Both the position numbers and the translations under genes were made by a program. From Hyphomicrobium_A sp963726795 (GTDB taxonomy: Bacteria; Pseudomonadota; Alphaproteobacteria; Rhizobiales; Hyphomicrobiaceae): a stretch of 64,000 nucleotides of DNA. Within the stretch, counting starts at the first letter, position 1, and each line of letters begins with the position of its first letter. Shown piece by piece: positions 16,839 to 27,032 of the stretch. The notes under the pieces are model-generated. The model saw nothing but the letters and a program-made list of their open reading frames with translations. It was not told the DNA's origin and did no database searches. The stretch spans positions 124,001-188,000 of the forward strand of contig CAVSDD010000006.1 in NCBI GenBank assembly GCA_963726795.1. The letters are read 5' to 3'.

Positions 16839-17904
16839 TCACCAGGCGGGTGACATATGGCTTGACGCCGGCAGTGCGTTGTCGATCGGGCGCAGCAGGA
16901 ACAATCGTGCAAACACTGTCGCTGCCTTGGCGCCGACCCAGACCTTTTTCAATTTACTTACGATATCGCCACCGTTGGCTGCTTCCGCCATCTCGTCATT
17001 GATCATTCGCAAGCGCTCGAGTCCTCGGCGGAATTTGGGGTTGTCGATGTCGAGCACGACCGGGAAAACTTGCCGCGAAATCTCGTTGGTGATCTGGAAT
17101 ACGCGATAGTCGTAGTCGGTGGGGTCCATCCCGAGCGCCTTATGGAAGGCAGGGCGCGCGTGATCGCGCACATACATTGTCGCGTACACGGCCAGCAGAA
17201 AGAAGCGCACCCACAGTTTATTGACGCCTTCCAGCAGCTTGGGGTTGGCGCGCATCAAAAGTGCGAATGCCTCGCCATGGCGGAACTCGTCGTTGCACCA
17301 CTTCTCGAACCATTTGAAAATCGGGTGGAAGCGACGCTCCGGGTGGCGCTCGAAATGGCGAAAAATGGTGATGTAGCGCGCGTAGCCGATTTTCTCCGAC
17401 AGGTAGGTCGCGTAGAAGATGAACTTCGGCCGGAAGAACGTGTACTTCTTCGTCTTGGTCAGAAAGCCCAAGTCGACACCGATGCCGAAGTCGCGCAGCG
17501 CATCGTTGATGAAGCCGGCGTGGCGCGCCTCGTCCCGGCTCATGTACTTGAACAGCTCGACGAGATCCGGATTTGATCCTCTCTTCTTCATCTCCGCGTA
17601 GAGCACGCAGCCCGAAAACTCGGCGGTCAGCGAGCTGACGAGAAAATCGAGAAATTCCTTGCTGAGGCCTTCGGGAAGCGCTTCCAGGTCGATCAGCTTC
17701 CAATCGTCGTTGCGGCGGAAATGACCGTGGTTCGGGTCGGAGCGCATTTCCGCGAGCAGGTGGTCCCACTCGCCGCGCACGCTGTCGACGCTCATGCGAT
17801 CGAGCTCGTCGAAGTCGGTGGTGTAGAAGCGCGGGCTCAGCATGGTGTCCTGCTGGGCATGCAGCGTCGAATTCGTTCGGGCGGCCGATGGTCTCTATGG
17901 TCAT
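16839..17904 (-). CDS. acsF: Aerobic Mg-protoporphyrin IX monomethyl ester cyclase AcsF, N-terminus frameshifted
   Basis: AcsF is the di-iron, oxygen-dependent cyclase that forms ring E. The main frame gives MLSPRFYTTDFDELDRMSVD from ATG 17843 and holds the iron-ligand motifs LTAEFSGCVLY, SRDEARHAGF and NDEFRHGEAF. A different frame upstream begins MTIETIGRPNE at an ATG (17904) that overlaps the stop of the preceding ORF by 4 nt (ATGA). It joins the main frame by removing one T within GAATTC (17869-17874), giving the continuous NE-STLHAQQDTMLSPR. The restored length is 354 aa, normal for AcsF. The coupled start strongly supports 17904. If the shift were real, translation could still restart at 17843. 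The aerobic cyclase implies pigment synthesis with oxygen present. Confidence 0.94.
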
Positions 17905-18206
17905 AGCTTGCTCCCCGACGAGAAGCTGACTTCGTAGAGTTCCGTGAGCTCCAATCGAGCGAGGATCCTCGTGATAAGCCGGTCGAGCCAATTCGCTCGT
18001 GTCACGGTTGCGAAGCGACGCAACACCACCTTCTGTCCATAGGGAACGCGGACGGGATCGCCGTGCACGAGCACCTCATCGCCCGCGTTGATCGAGAGCT
18101 TGCCGTCCAGATCCACATGCGCGTGCAAGCTCTCGAATGTGTTCTCGATCTCGATCGTGCAGGGCACATCGACGCGTTCTCGGGGTGCTATCCAGTCTGC
18201 GATCAT
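17901..18206 (-). CDS. Small conserved-looking protein between puhC and acsF, function unknown
   Basis: This 101-aa soluble protein begins MIADWIAPRERVDVPCTIEI. The centre reads HVDLDGKLSINAGDEVLVHG followed by PYGQKVVLRRFATVTRANWL, suggesting an all-beta fold. The C-terminus has a helix (RLITRILARLELTELYEVSF). The start overlaps the puhC stop and the stop overlaps the acsF start, each by 4 nt (ATGA), so it is translationally coupled on both sides. I recall similar small ORFs beside acsF/puhC in other PGCs but cannot assign a tested function. An assembly or cyclase-associated role is a guess from position. Confidence 0.75.
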   Translation of the reverse strand: MIADWIAPRERVDVPCTIEIENTFESLHAHVDLDGKLSINAGDEVLVHGDPVRVPYGQKVVLRRFATVTRANWLDRLITRILARLELTELYEVSFSSGSKL

Positions 18207-18661
18207 GGTGTTTTGCTCCCGGCCAGAAGAAGCTTTGCGAATGCATCGACGTTGGTCGTGCCGAAGCCGACGAGCTCGGTACGGTGCCCCGTCGAGGGGT
18301 CAGTTATGGTGAGGCGTCCATCTTGCCAGCGTGTCAGCTCGAAGGGAGGCTCAGAGCCGATGCCGAGGTTCAGCCTGTCGCGCGCAAATCCGCGCATGAC
18401 GATGCGGACAAAGCCGTTGGTGCCTGGCACCATCAACTCAATCAGCTGACCGTCCTTGGCGTCGACGGCGGCAACGGATCCATCGGCGCGGTCCTCGAAT
18501 CGTATTTCCCGACTCTCGAGCGGCTTGGTGTACTCGATGTGGGTGGTGCCCACGTCGAACTGGCGGGCCGCCAGCGCAAACGCGATCGTACCGCAGATCA
18601 TCGCGGCGGCCATGAAGAGTGGGGCGCGCGGGAAGGGGCGAAGCTCGACGGTATCGGTCAC
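18203..18661 (-). CDS. puhC: Photosynthetic complex assembly protein PuhC
   Basis: PuhC is a membrane-anchored periplasmic protein needed for full reaction centre-LH1 assembly. The GTG at 18661 was chosen because it follows a GGAGGG site by 6 nt. The resulting 152-aa protein is VTDTVELRPFPRAPLFMAAA with one N-terminal span (LFMAAAMICGTIAFALAARQ). The globular part contains SREIRFEDRADGSVAAVDAK and GFVRIVMRGFARDRL, typical of PuhC. It lies 13 nt after puhB and overlaps the next small ORF by 4 nt. Confidence 0.9.
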   Translation of the reverse strand: MTDTVELRPFPRAPLFMAAAMICGTIAFALAARQFDVGTTHIEYTKPLESREIRFEDRADGSVAAVDAKDGQLIELMVPGTNGFVRIVMRGFARDRLNLGIGSEPPFELTRWQDGRLTITDPSTGHRTELVGFGTTNVDAFAKLLLAGSKTP

Positions 18662-18674
18662 GGTGTGCTCCCTC

Positions 18675-19370
18675 CTATGCCGCCGCGTGGGCTGCGGCTG
18701 TTGACGGGCGATGCTCAGTGACGGGTGCTGGCGCCGGTACATGTGCAGGAGCAGGCGTCTGCGCCGGCGCTGCCATCACGACCGCGCGCTCGCCCACGCT
18801 TGCCTTCAGGGCTGCGGCGAGGATAACGGCAACCTCGCGTGCCGCCGGCACACAACGAAGCATCGGCTCGGGGCGCACCGTTCGCCACGGGCGCACATGC
18901 GGCCAAAGCACGACGAGTGACTGGCGGTCCTTGCTTGCAGTTGTCAGCGGAAAATCACCGGTACCGTCGGGATAGACGTGCTCGCCCGCGGCAGCGATCA
19001 GCGAGAAGGGAATGTTGATCGTGAGCGGGAGTGCGACGCCGATGCGCATTACGACGCGGCGGCTCGTGATCGTGTACAGCGTGGATCGCGCGATCAAGTA
19101 TGCAAACCCGATCAGCAAGCCCAGGGCCAGGGCGGCAAAAGCGATGACGCGCGCGCCAGAACCGAGCGTCGCCAACGCCGTCGCGCCGTGGGAAATTGAC
19201 GACCCGACGCTCCACGCCAAGAGCACGGCAAAATAGAGGGCAACGGGCCGCACGTGAAGAATGCGCACAGCTACTGCGCCCCACTGGGGGCTTCCTTGCC
19301 AAAGGATCCTCTCACCCACTGGGAGCGGCTCTGGGAGACCCGGAGCCGCATCAAAGTCGAAATCGCTCAC
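18675..19370 (-). CDS. puhB: Photosynthetic complex assembly protein PuhB (PH domain)
   Basis: This 231-aa protein has three predicted spans after LPVGERILWQGSPQWGAVAV, the usual PuhB entry. A PH-like (bPH2) segment follows: STLYTITSRRVVMRIGVALP, then LTINIPFSLIAAAGEHVYPD and GTGDFPL. The Pro/Ala-rich tail (APAQTPAPAHVPAPAP) is low complexity. PuhB acts as a dimeric reaction centre assembly factor in Rhodobacter. It overlaps the puhA stop by 4 nt. Confidence 0.93.
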   Translation of the reverse strand: MSDFDFDAAPGLPEPLPVGERILWQGSPQWGAVAVRILHVRPVALYFAVLLAWSVGSSISHGATALATLGSGARVIAFAALALGLLIGFAYLIARSTLYTITSRRVVMRIGVALPLTINIPFSLIAAAGEHVYPDGTGDFPLTTASKDRQSLVVLWPHVRPWRTVRPEPMLRCVPAAREVAVILAAALKASVGERAVVMAAPAQTPAPAHVPAPAPVTEHRPSTAAAHAAA

Positions 19371-20206
19371 AGCATCAACTCCCGACGGTTGGGCGTGGCG
19401 TACAGTGTGCCGCCGCCGTAATAGGCCGTGATGCGGTCTTCCTCGCGGAACGTGACCTCGTCTGGATTGCGTAGGGCCGGCACTTGAGCGAACTGCGAGC
19501 CGAGAATTGCCTTCACGTAGATACGGCCGCGGTCCTTATCGACGCGCGCAAAGGGCATCGGCAGCAGAACCGTTGTTCCGGTCTGTGCAACCTGCACCTC
19601 GAGATAGCGGACCATGACCTCGGAAACGTCGATCCAAATGTCCTTGACTACACCCGCAACGACGCGGTCCGCGCCGATCACTTCCATGCCCCGCGGGTCG
19701 GGATCGCGCGGGCTCAAGGTGAAGTGGTGGTATTTACCCGATGTTGGAGCTGGGTTGGCCTCGGTCCCCTGCGTGGCATGCGTGACGAGTTTCTCGCCCG
19801 ACGCAACCCGCATCGGCACGATCTTCGGCAGTCCATCGAGCGTCAGGTCTGGCTTCTCGGCGCGCAGTGCATACGACCCGGGGCCAACGCCATCCAGCAT
19901 GGCGTTCCCTGTCGGCTCGAGCGGTGCGCCCGTGAATCCGGCAACCGGAACGGCGGCGATCGGATACTGCGGATCTGGGCGCGGTGCCTCGACCGTACCG
20001 CCGTGCAACAGTACGAACGTCTTCGGCGGAGGGATCGACGGGAAATTGAAGATGGGCTTATTTGCCTGCCCCTCATAGGACAGCGGATAGCCTTCGCGTT
20101 TGTCCTCGCGTCGCAGGTAATAGATGAGGTAGCCGAAGAACGCCCAGAAGAAATATAGGACGACCTGGGCTACGTCGATGTGCTCGGTTATGGATCCTTT
20201 GGACAT
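19367..20206 (-). CDS. puhA: Photosynthetic reaction centre H subunit PuhA
   Basis: The 279-aa H subunit has a single N-terminal membrane helix (VAQVVLYFFWAFFGYLIYYL) followed by RREDKREGYPLSYEG and a cytoplasmic PRC-barrel domain (VAGVVKDIWIDVSEVMVRYL, then the NPDEVTFREEDRITAYYGGG end). The ATG at 20206 is 9 nt after a GAGAGG site; an upstream TTG in frame was not used. PuhA caps the L/M core and controls proton entry to QB. It lies 24 nt after lhaA. Confidence 0.97.
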   Translation of the reverse strand: MSKGSITEHIDVAQVVLYFFWAFFGYLIYYLRREDKREGYPLSYEGQANKPIFNFPSIPPPKTFVLLHGGTVEAPRPDPQYPIAAVPVAGFTGAPLEPTGNAMLDGVGPGSYALRAEKPDLTLDGLPKIVPMRVASGEKLVTHATQGTEANPAPTSGKYHHFTLSPRDPDPRGMEVIGADRVVAGVVKDIWIDVSEVMVRYLEVQVAQTGTTVLLPMPFARVDKDRGRIYVKAILGSQFAQVPALRNPDEVTFREEDRITAYYGGGTLYATPNRRELML

Positions 20207-20230
20207 GAGCAAGACCTCTCGTGTGATCGC

Positions 20231-21664
20231 CTAGCCGGGGAATTCGGCGAGGCCGAAGGTGGAACGCTGCCGCATCCGGACCTCGCTCGCGGGACGCACG
20301 AGCGGGCCGACTGCAGCCAGAGTGACGACGAGTAACAAGATCTCAATGTTGTAGACTGCGCAGTAGCCCACCGACGGTTCGGTGAGCGCGGAGCCGAGCG
20401 TGCCGCGCGCGGCAAGACTGGAGACGACATCGCGGATGGCGCCGCCGCTTGCCATCGCTAGCCCGGTGGCGGAGGCCTGCACAGCGCCCCATGCGCCGAG
20501 TGCAAGACCGCTATTACCGTTTTCCGCGAGTGCCATGGCGCCAGTCAGCATTCCGATTGCGAAAAGACCGCCGCCGAAACCGATGAGCGTTGCCCCGATC
20601 CTAAACATAAGCGGGGATGCGAAGGGTGCTGCAAAGATGACGGTCGCGAAGGCGATGACACCAGCGAGTGCTCCGAGCCCGGCCAGACGGTAAGGATCGG
20701 TGCCCCGAGCAAGTTCGCGTGCGGCAATCGCGAAAGCGATGAGCGTGCCGACGCCCAGTAGCGCGGTAAGCGTGGTCGTAGCGCCGACGCCCAAGTGCAG
20801 GACTTCTCCTCCATAGGGTTCGAGGAGGATGTCTTGCATGCTGAATCCAGCAGAGCCGAAACCTACCGCGACGAGCACGCGGCTTGAGCGCCCACCGGTG
20901 CGAAAAGAGTTCCAGCTGTCGCGGAAGGTCGGGTGCTCCAGGTCGGGCGCCGTAAGCGACGGGTTTCGTGCCTCTTGCTTCCACAGCGCAATCAGATTCA
21001 GGACCATTGTCAGCAGGGCCGCGCCTTGGATGAGCTGGATCAGACGGATCTGGCTGAACTGGGTCAGCACGGCGCCGAACGCCAGCGCGCTGACCACCAT
21101 TCCGACGAGCAGCATGACGTAGAGGAAGGCGACGACGCGTGGGCGTGCGCTCTCAGGGGCGAGGTCAGTCGCGAGCGCGAGGCCTGCCGTCTGCGTCGTG
21201 TGAAGGCCGGCGCCGACGAGGAGGAACGCCAGCGCCGAAGCGGCTTCGCCGACCCAAGCAGGCCCGCTCGCGTCGCCGGAAAGGACGATGAGAGCAAACG
21301 GCATGATGGCGAGGCCACCAAATTGCAAAAGAGTTCCGAACCAGATGTAGGGGACGCGGCGCCAGCCGAGCAGCGAGCGATGCGTGTCGGACCGGAAGCC
21401 GATAAGAGCGCGGAATGGCGCGAATACCAGCGGGAGCGAAACCATGAGGGCAACAAGCCAGCTCGGCACGCCGAGTTCTATGATCATGACGCGGTTCAGC
21501 GTGCCGTTGAGCAGCACGAGTGCCATGCCGACCGAGACCTGGAAGAGCGATAGCCGCAATAGCCGGCTAAGGGGCAACTCGGCTGTCGCAGCGTCGGCGA
21601 ACGGCAAGAAGCGAGGGCTCAAGTGGAGCCAGCCCCGCGAAATCTTGGCGTTAATCCGGTTCAT
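20231..21664 (-). CDS. lhaA: LH1 assembly factor LhaA (PucC family, BCD transporter)
   Basis: This 477-aa protein of the major-facilitator superfamily has about twelve membrane spans. The start MNRINAKISRGWLHLSPRFL at ATG 21664 overlaps the bchM stop by 4 nt. The much longer open frame upstream is antisense-like and rejected. Family segments include LFQVSVGMALVLLNGTLNRV, GWRRVPYIWFGTLLQFGGLA and GFSMQDILLEPYGGEVLHLG. LhaA helps load bacteriochlorophyll into LH1 during membrane insertion. Its position between bchM and puhA is the classic one. A second PucC-family gene lies at 35025. Confidence 0.94.
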   Translation of the reverse strand: MNRINAKISRGWLHLSPRFLPFADAATAELPLSRLLRLSLFQVSVGMALVLLNGTLNRVMIIELGVPSWLVALMVSLPLVFAPFRALIGFRSDTHRSLLGWRRVPYIWFGTLLQFGGLAIMPFALIVLSGDASGPAWVGEAASALAFLLVGAGLHTTQTAGLALATDLAPESARPRVVAFLYVMLLVGMVVSALAFGAVLTQFSQIRLIQLIQGAALLTMVLNLIALWKQEARNPSLTAPDLEHPTFRDSWNSFRTGGRSSRVLVAVGFGSAGFSMQDILLEPYGGEVLHLGVGATTTLTALLGVGTLIAFAIAARELARGTDPYRLAGLGALAGVIAFATVIFAAPFASPLMFRIGATLIGFGGGLFAIGMLTGAMALAENGNSGLALGAWGAVQASATGLAMASGGAIRDVVSSLAARGTLGSALTEPSVGYCAVYNIEILLLVVTLAAVGPLVRPASEVRMRQRSTFGLAEFPG

Positions 21665-22365
21665 TGACGCGTCAGCTCCATGGCCTGCGAGGTATAAAAG
21701 CCGTTCGAGATGCGCCTGGAGCGTCCGGTGGTCCAATCCGCGAGAAGCTGCTCGGCAGACAGGCGGCGCGTGAGTACCGCCGCGCTCACGGGTTCGATCG
21801 CCGGCGCTCGGTCGCTGCGCGGAAAGGCGCGTCCGACCGTGTGCATCAATGCAAGCAACGGCGTGCGCGGCGCGAAGGTAAACAGAACGCCGCGCTCGGC
21901 GCGCTGCGAAAGGCGTGTAAGGGCCGCGACCATGTCGCGCGCGCAATAGTGGATGAGCGAATCCATTGCTACGGCGTAGTCGAACTGGCCGAGACTTGGA
22001 CTCAGCATGTCGCCAACGCGGAATTCGACGCTTCCAGCATCGAGCTTGCGTGGCGCACGATTGCTGGCAAGCTCAACAAGCTGCTGGGATAGGTCGACCG
22101 CGACGACGTCTGCTCCGCGGCGTGCGGCTTCGATCGCGAAGGCGCCCGTGCCGCAGCCCGCATCAAGGAGGCGCTTTCCGGAAAGATCGGCCGGGAGCCA
22201 GTCGAGCAGCGTGCGGCGCATCTCGTCACGGCCCGCGCGCACAGTGCGGCGGATACGTCCGAGCGGAACGTCCGAGGTCAGCTTGGTCCAGGCCTCGAGC
22301 GCAGTTCTATCGAAATAGCTTTCGATCTCACCGCGTCGCTCGATATATGACGCTGTCGGCATCAT
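21661..22365 (-). CDS. bchM: Mg-protoporphyrin IX O-methyltransferase BchM
   Basis: BchM methylates the C13 propionate of Mg-protoporphyrin IX using SAM. The 234-aa protein has the family N-terminus SYIERRGEIESYFDRTALEA, the SAM motif KRLLDAGCGTGAFAIEAARR and the post-motif MDSLIHYCARDMVAALTRLS. The C-terminus SNGFYTSQAMELTRQ is typical. It overlaps bchL before it and lhaA after it by 4 nt each, and its product is the substrate of AcsF in the same operon. Confidence 0.96.
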   Translation of the reverse strand: MMPTASYIERRGEIESYFDRTALEAWTKLTSDVPLGRIRRTVRAGRDEMRRTLLDWLPADLSGKRLLDAGCGTGAFAIEAARRGADVVAVDLSQQLVELASNRAPRKLDAGSVEFRVGDMLSPSLGQFDYAVAMDSLIHYCARDMVAALTRLSQRAERGVLFTFAPRTPLLALMHTVGRAFPRSDRAPAIEPVSAAVLTRRLSAEQLLADWTTGRSRRISNGFYTSQAMELTRQ

Positions 22366-23273
22366 TCGAACCCTAGAAAATCGAAAATATCGCGATCTTT
22401 CATCGGCTTTGCATCGAGTGGCGGCGAGCCGGCCCAGAGGCTCTCGGCGAGCCGCAGATATTCAGCCACCACGGCGTCGAGCTCAGGCGAAGATTCCATC
22501 TCGAACAGCGTCGACTTTTTCAGGCGGCTGCGGCGGATCACATCGAGATCCGGGATAAGTGCCAGGCGTTTCAGGCCGATGGCATCGTTGAACCTGTCGA
22601 TCTGGTCGGTTGCGGCGCTCCGGTTGGCGATGACGCCTGCGAGGCGCACGGGGTAATTCTTCGCTTTGGCGTTAATCGCCGCGACGATACGGTTCATGGC
22701 GAAGATCGAATCGAAATCGTTGGCGCAGACGATGATGCCGCGATCGGCATGCTGCAGCGGCGAGGCGAACCCGCCGCAAACGACGTCACCCAGCACGTCG
22801 AAGATGACGACGTCGGTATCCTCGAGCAGGTGGTGCTCCTTGAGCAGCTTCACGGTTTGCCCGACCACGTAGCCGCCGCACCCCGTCCCCGCTGGAGGAC
22901 CGCCGGCCTCCACGCACATCACGCCGTTGTAGCCCTCGTAGACGAAGTCCTCGACGCGCAACTCCTCGGAGTGGAAGTTCACGGATTCGAGCACATCGAT
23001 GACGGTCGGCACGAGGCGCTTCGTCAGCGTGAACGTTGAATCATGCTTTGGATCGCAACCGATCTGCAGCACGCGTTTGCCAATTTTGGAGAACGCGGCT
23101 GAAAGGTTGGAAGAGACCGTGCTCTTGCCGATGCCGCCCTTTCCGTAGATTGAGAATACGCGCGCGTTTCCAATGCGCACATTCGGATCGAGCTTGACCT
23201 GCACGCTGCCCTCGCCGTCGGGCTGCGATATTTTGCCTGCTTCGTCGAGCAGCTTAGTTTCCGTAAGCGTCAT
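22362..23273 (-). CDS. bchL: Light-independent protochlorophyllide reductase iron protein BchL
   Basis: BchL is the 303-aa nitrogenase-Fe-protein-like ATPase that reduces BchNB. It has the P-loop YGKGGIGKSTVSSNLSAAF, GCDPKHDSTFTLTK, and the two bridging-cluster cysteines in GTGCGGYVVG and GDVVCGGFAS. The ~33 residues before the P-loop are the flexible N-terminus usual in this family. It overlaps bchH upstream and bchM downstream by 4 nt each. Confidence 0.97.
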   Translation of the reverse strand: MTLTETKLLDEAGKISQPDGEGSVQVKLDPNVRIGNARVFSIYGKGGIGKSTVSSNLSAAFSKIGKRVLQIGCDPKHDSTFTLTKRLVPTVIDVLESVNFHSEELRVEDFVYEGYNGVMCVEAGGPPAGTGCGGYVVGQTVKLLKEHHLLEDTDVVIFDVLGDVVCGGFASPLQHADRGIIVCANDFDSIFAMNRIVAAINAKAKNYPVRLAGVIANRSAATDQIDRFNDAIGLKRLALIPDLDVIRRSRLKKSTLFEMESSPELDAVVAEYLRLAESLWAGSPPLDAKPMKDRDIFDFLGFE

Positions 23274-26200
23274 GCCGCTACCTCCAAGCCTTCGACCCGG
23301 TCTTCCAATTCCTCGCCGGCCTTGCGCAATGCTTCGAGCGTTGCCGCGTCGGGCGACCAGTAGTTCCGTTGGTGTGCCTCGAGCAGCCGGTTGGCGACCT
23401 TGGCCGACGCCGTCGGATTGAGCTCCGACAGCCGCCGCCGCATGGCTTCATCGAGGATAAATGTGCTGGTAAGGCTCTGGTACACCCAGGGGGCGACTGC
23501 GCCTGTCGTCGCGGACCAGCCCACTGTGTTTGTCACGTGCGACTCGATCTGGCGCACGCCCTCATAGCCATGCTTGAGCATGGCCTCGTACCACTTGGGG
23601 TTCAGCATGCGCGTGCGCGTCTCGAGTGCAACCTGCTCAGACAGAGTGCGAACGAGCCCATCGCCTCGCGTTTGATCGCCGATGTAGACGGGGATCGCGG
23701 TCCCCTTGGCGCGCTGGATCGCCCGGCTAACACCGCCGAGATTGTCGAAGTAGTGGTCGACGGTGGTGACGCCGAGTTCGACCAACTCGAGGTTCTGATA
23801 GGCGAGATCCACGTTGGCCAGCATGCTGTTCAGGAGAGCAGGCTGCTTGATCGGCGTGCCTGCGCTGCCGTAGGCAAAGCACTTCCGGCGCGTGTAGGTC
23901 TCGGCGAGTTCGTCCTCTTCTCCCCACGTACCGCCGTCGATCATGTGATTGACGTTGGACCCGTAGGCGCCATCCGCGTTGCTGAAAACGCGCAACGCCG
24001 CGGTCTCGAAATCGCAGCCGTGCATTTGCTGATAGGCCAGCGTGTGCTTGCGCACGTAGTTCTGCTCAAGCGGCTCATTGGCGCCGGCTGCCAAGAGGGC
24101 CGCCTCGGCGAGAAGTTTCGTCTGCAGCGGCAGCAAATCGCGGAAAATGCCCGACAGTGTCATGACCACGTCGACGCGAGGCCTACACAGCTCCTCGAGC
24201 GGAATCAGGGAAGCACCAACAAGCCTGCCATAGCCATCAAAGCGCGGCTTGGCGCCCATCAAAGCCAGCGCCTGCGCGATGGGACCGCCCTCGCTCTTCA
24301 GGTTGTCGGTTCCCCAAAGCACCAGCGCGACGAACTCAGGAAGGGCATTGGCTTCCAACAAATGGCGGGCCAACAACTTAGCAGCCTGGCGGGCTCCGTC
24401 GGCTACGGCGAATGCGCTGGGGATGCGGAATGGATCGAAGCCGTGCAGGTTGCGGCCCGTTGGCAGGATTGCCGGCGTGCGGAGCAGATCTCCGCCAGGC
24501 GCGGGCCGGACGAATTGCCCATCCAGCGCAGCAAGGATCGCCGAAATCTCGTGGTCTTCGGCGAGCAGCATGCTGGTCTTGTGCAGCTCGCGAAACACAG
24601 CGAGGTTCGCTTCGCTTTGATCGAGCCCACTCAAGCTCAGCGCGAGGTCGGGGCAATCGTCGTGGACCAGAGCTTCCATCGAACTCGCGTTGGGGCGTCA
24701 CGCCGTGCGAAGACTCTGCTACCGCAAGCAGCATGTCGACGCGCTCGCTCGGCGACGGTGGAGACCCGGCAACATGCAGCCCATGAGGTATGAGGGTCTG
24801 CTCGAGTTCGGCCAGCGCTCTGCCGAGATCGGCGATGCGCGCCTCGCTTTCGCCGGTCCAGACCGGCTCCGCCGCGACCAGATCAAGCGTCGCTGCTTGG
24901 GCTTGCAGCAAAACTGCCAACCGCTCCCGCTCGTCGCTAGCTTCAGGCGGCAAGCCGCGATACCGGTCGAGAGAGCTCTTAATATCGATCAGGCCGCGAT
25001 AAAGCCCGGCCTGGGCAACAGGCGGCGTAAGATAGCTGATTAGCGTCGCTGCCGAGCGCCGCTTTGCAATCGTGCCCTCCGACGGATTGTTGGCAGCATA
25101 GAGATAGAGGTTCGGCACATCGCCAATCAGTCGATCCGACCAGGAACTCCCCGACAACCCGGCCTGCTTGCCCGGCATGAACTCCAGCGCGCCGTGCGTG
25201 CCGAAATGGAGAACCGCGTTCGCGCCGAAATCCTCTCGCATCCAGCGGTAGAATGCCGAGAAGGCGTGGGTGGGCGCGAATCCGCGCTCGAACAACAGCC
25301 GCATCGGATCGCCCTCGTATCCAAACGTGGGCTGCACACCGACGAAGACATTGCCGAATTTTTCTCCCAGCACGAAGATCGAGCGGCCATCGGCCTGGAT
25401 TTTGCCGGGCGCCGGTCCCCATTGCGCTTCGATTTCGGGAAGCCAGCGCTCGCGGCGCACGTGGTCGTCGGCAGAAACGCGCGCCGCGACGTTGGCTGCT
25501 GCACCGTATCGTGATGCATTGCCGCCAAGGATCCGCGCTCTGAGGTCGTCGACATTGTCGGGCACCTCGACGGCGTAGCCTGCGCGCGACAGCCCCTTCA
25601 GCGTATTCCAGAGCAACTCATACACCGACAAGTACGCGGCCGTTCCGGTCGCGCCGGAGTTGGGCGGGAAATTGAAAAGCACGATCGCGATTTTGCGGTC
25701 TTTGCGCGGGGTTTTGCGCAGGCTGACCAACTTCGCAACGCGCGCGGCGATCATCTCGGCCCGGTCGATGCACACATGCATCTTCCGCGTATTGTCGGTT
25801 GCAGAGAAAGTGCAGTGCCTGTGGCAGCCGCTGCAGGGCTTGCCGGCGCCATCGGAACGGCCGCCAAAAACTGTGGGGCTGGTAGCGCCATCGAGCTCGG
25901 GGATGGCGACCATCATCGTGTTTTCGACGGGGTGCAGCCCACGTTCCGATGCACCCCATTGTTCCAGCGTCTGGAACTCGAGCGCATGCGCGGCGAGATA
26001 GGGGACGCCGAGACCCGCCAGCATTTCTTCGGCGGCCTTCGAGTCGTTGTAGGCGGGTCCACCCACGAGCGAAAACCCGGTCAGCGAGACGATGGCGTCG
26101 ACACTCGCGCCTTTTTCGTTTTTGAAGAATTTCGCGACGGCCGGCCGCGCATCGAGACCGGTTGCGAACGCCGGGACCACCTTGAGCCCACGCGCTTCGA

Positions 26201-27032
26201 GCGACTGGATCACGCCATCGTAGTGCGCGGTGTCGCCGGCGAGAACGAGCGAGCGCATTACGAGTAGGCCCACCGTTCCTTTCGTTGGAGTGGCAGGCGC
26301 GGGCAAATTCTCAGAAGTCTCCGCAATGCGACCCGACAGCCGAGGGTGATACACACCGACGTCAGGGTATTCGGTCGGCGGCGGTGCTTTCAGCGTGCCT
26401 CGCAGCGAGCGGCGAGGGCCATCGGCGTACCGGTCCACGAGGAAGCGCACGAGATTGGCGACATTGTCGTCGGTCCCAGCCAGCCAATACTGCAGGGTCA
26501 GGAAGTAGGCGCGGACATCCTGCGCGGTGCCTGGGATGAAACGCAGAATCTGAGGGATGCGCCGCAGCATAGCCATCTGCTGGGCGCCTGCGGTGGCACC
26601 GTTCTTTTTTGCGCCGCGCAGACGCTTCAGCAGCGCCATGGCGCCGCTCTCGGGCTTGTCCATGCGGAATTGGCCGAGGCGAGTTAGCTTGATTACTTCG
26701 CCCGCAGACATGCCGCCGACAATCGCGTCGCAGTGTTCGCGCCGCGCCATGAGCGCCGGCATCACCGCCTGGATCTGGTCCTCCATGAACAGCATGGTGG
26801 CTAGGATGATGTCGGCAGATTCGATATCGGCGCGGCAGCGCTCCAGTGCCGCCTGGTCGTGGCCCCATTCGGCGGCAGCGTGCAAGCTGATCTGCAATCC
26901 GGGGATGACGCGCTCAAGCTCAGGCTTGGCGCGGTCGAGCGCGCCGGCCAGGTGACTATCGAGAGTCACGATCACGAACCGGACCGGCGTGGCAGGCCTG
27001 CCGATCTCAGCGGCTGTAATGTGCTTTTGCAT
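23270..27032 (-). CDS. bchH: Magnesium chelatase subunit H BchH, with one apparent +1 frameshift
   Basis: BchH binds protoporphyrin IX and inserts Mg2+ with BchI and BchD (not in this window). The first part begins MQKHITAAEIGRPATPVRFV at ATG 27032, overlapping the bchB stop by 26 nt. It includes GGRSDGAGKPCSGCHRHCTF and HFGTHGALEFMPGKQAGLSG. The frame breaks at 24681-24686, where GAGTTCGATG reads on into non-homologous residues after HGVTPQRE. Dropping one T joins it to MEALVHDDCPDLALSLSGLD and the conserved C-terminal domain (MHGCDFETAALRVFSNADGA, AYGSAGTPIKQPALLNSMLA). The restored protein is 1253 aa, a normal BchH length. The shift is probably an artefact. Confidence 0.95.

Noticed and set aside
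17868..17875. Programmed +1 frameshifting at acsF and bchH (both read TTCGA)
   Set aside because: No stop codon, rare codon or upstream Shine-Dalgarno-like stimulator is present, and other sites lack the same heptamer.
23369..24793. A 474-codon open frame antisense to bchH
   Set aside because: Composition is Arg/Gln/Gly-rich with no fold; bchH on the other strand is clearly conserved on both sides of its shift.
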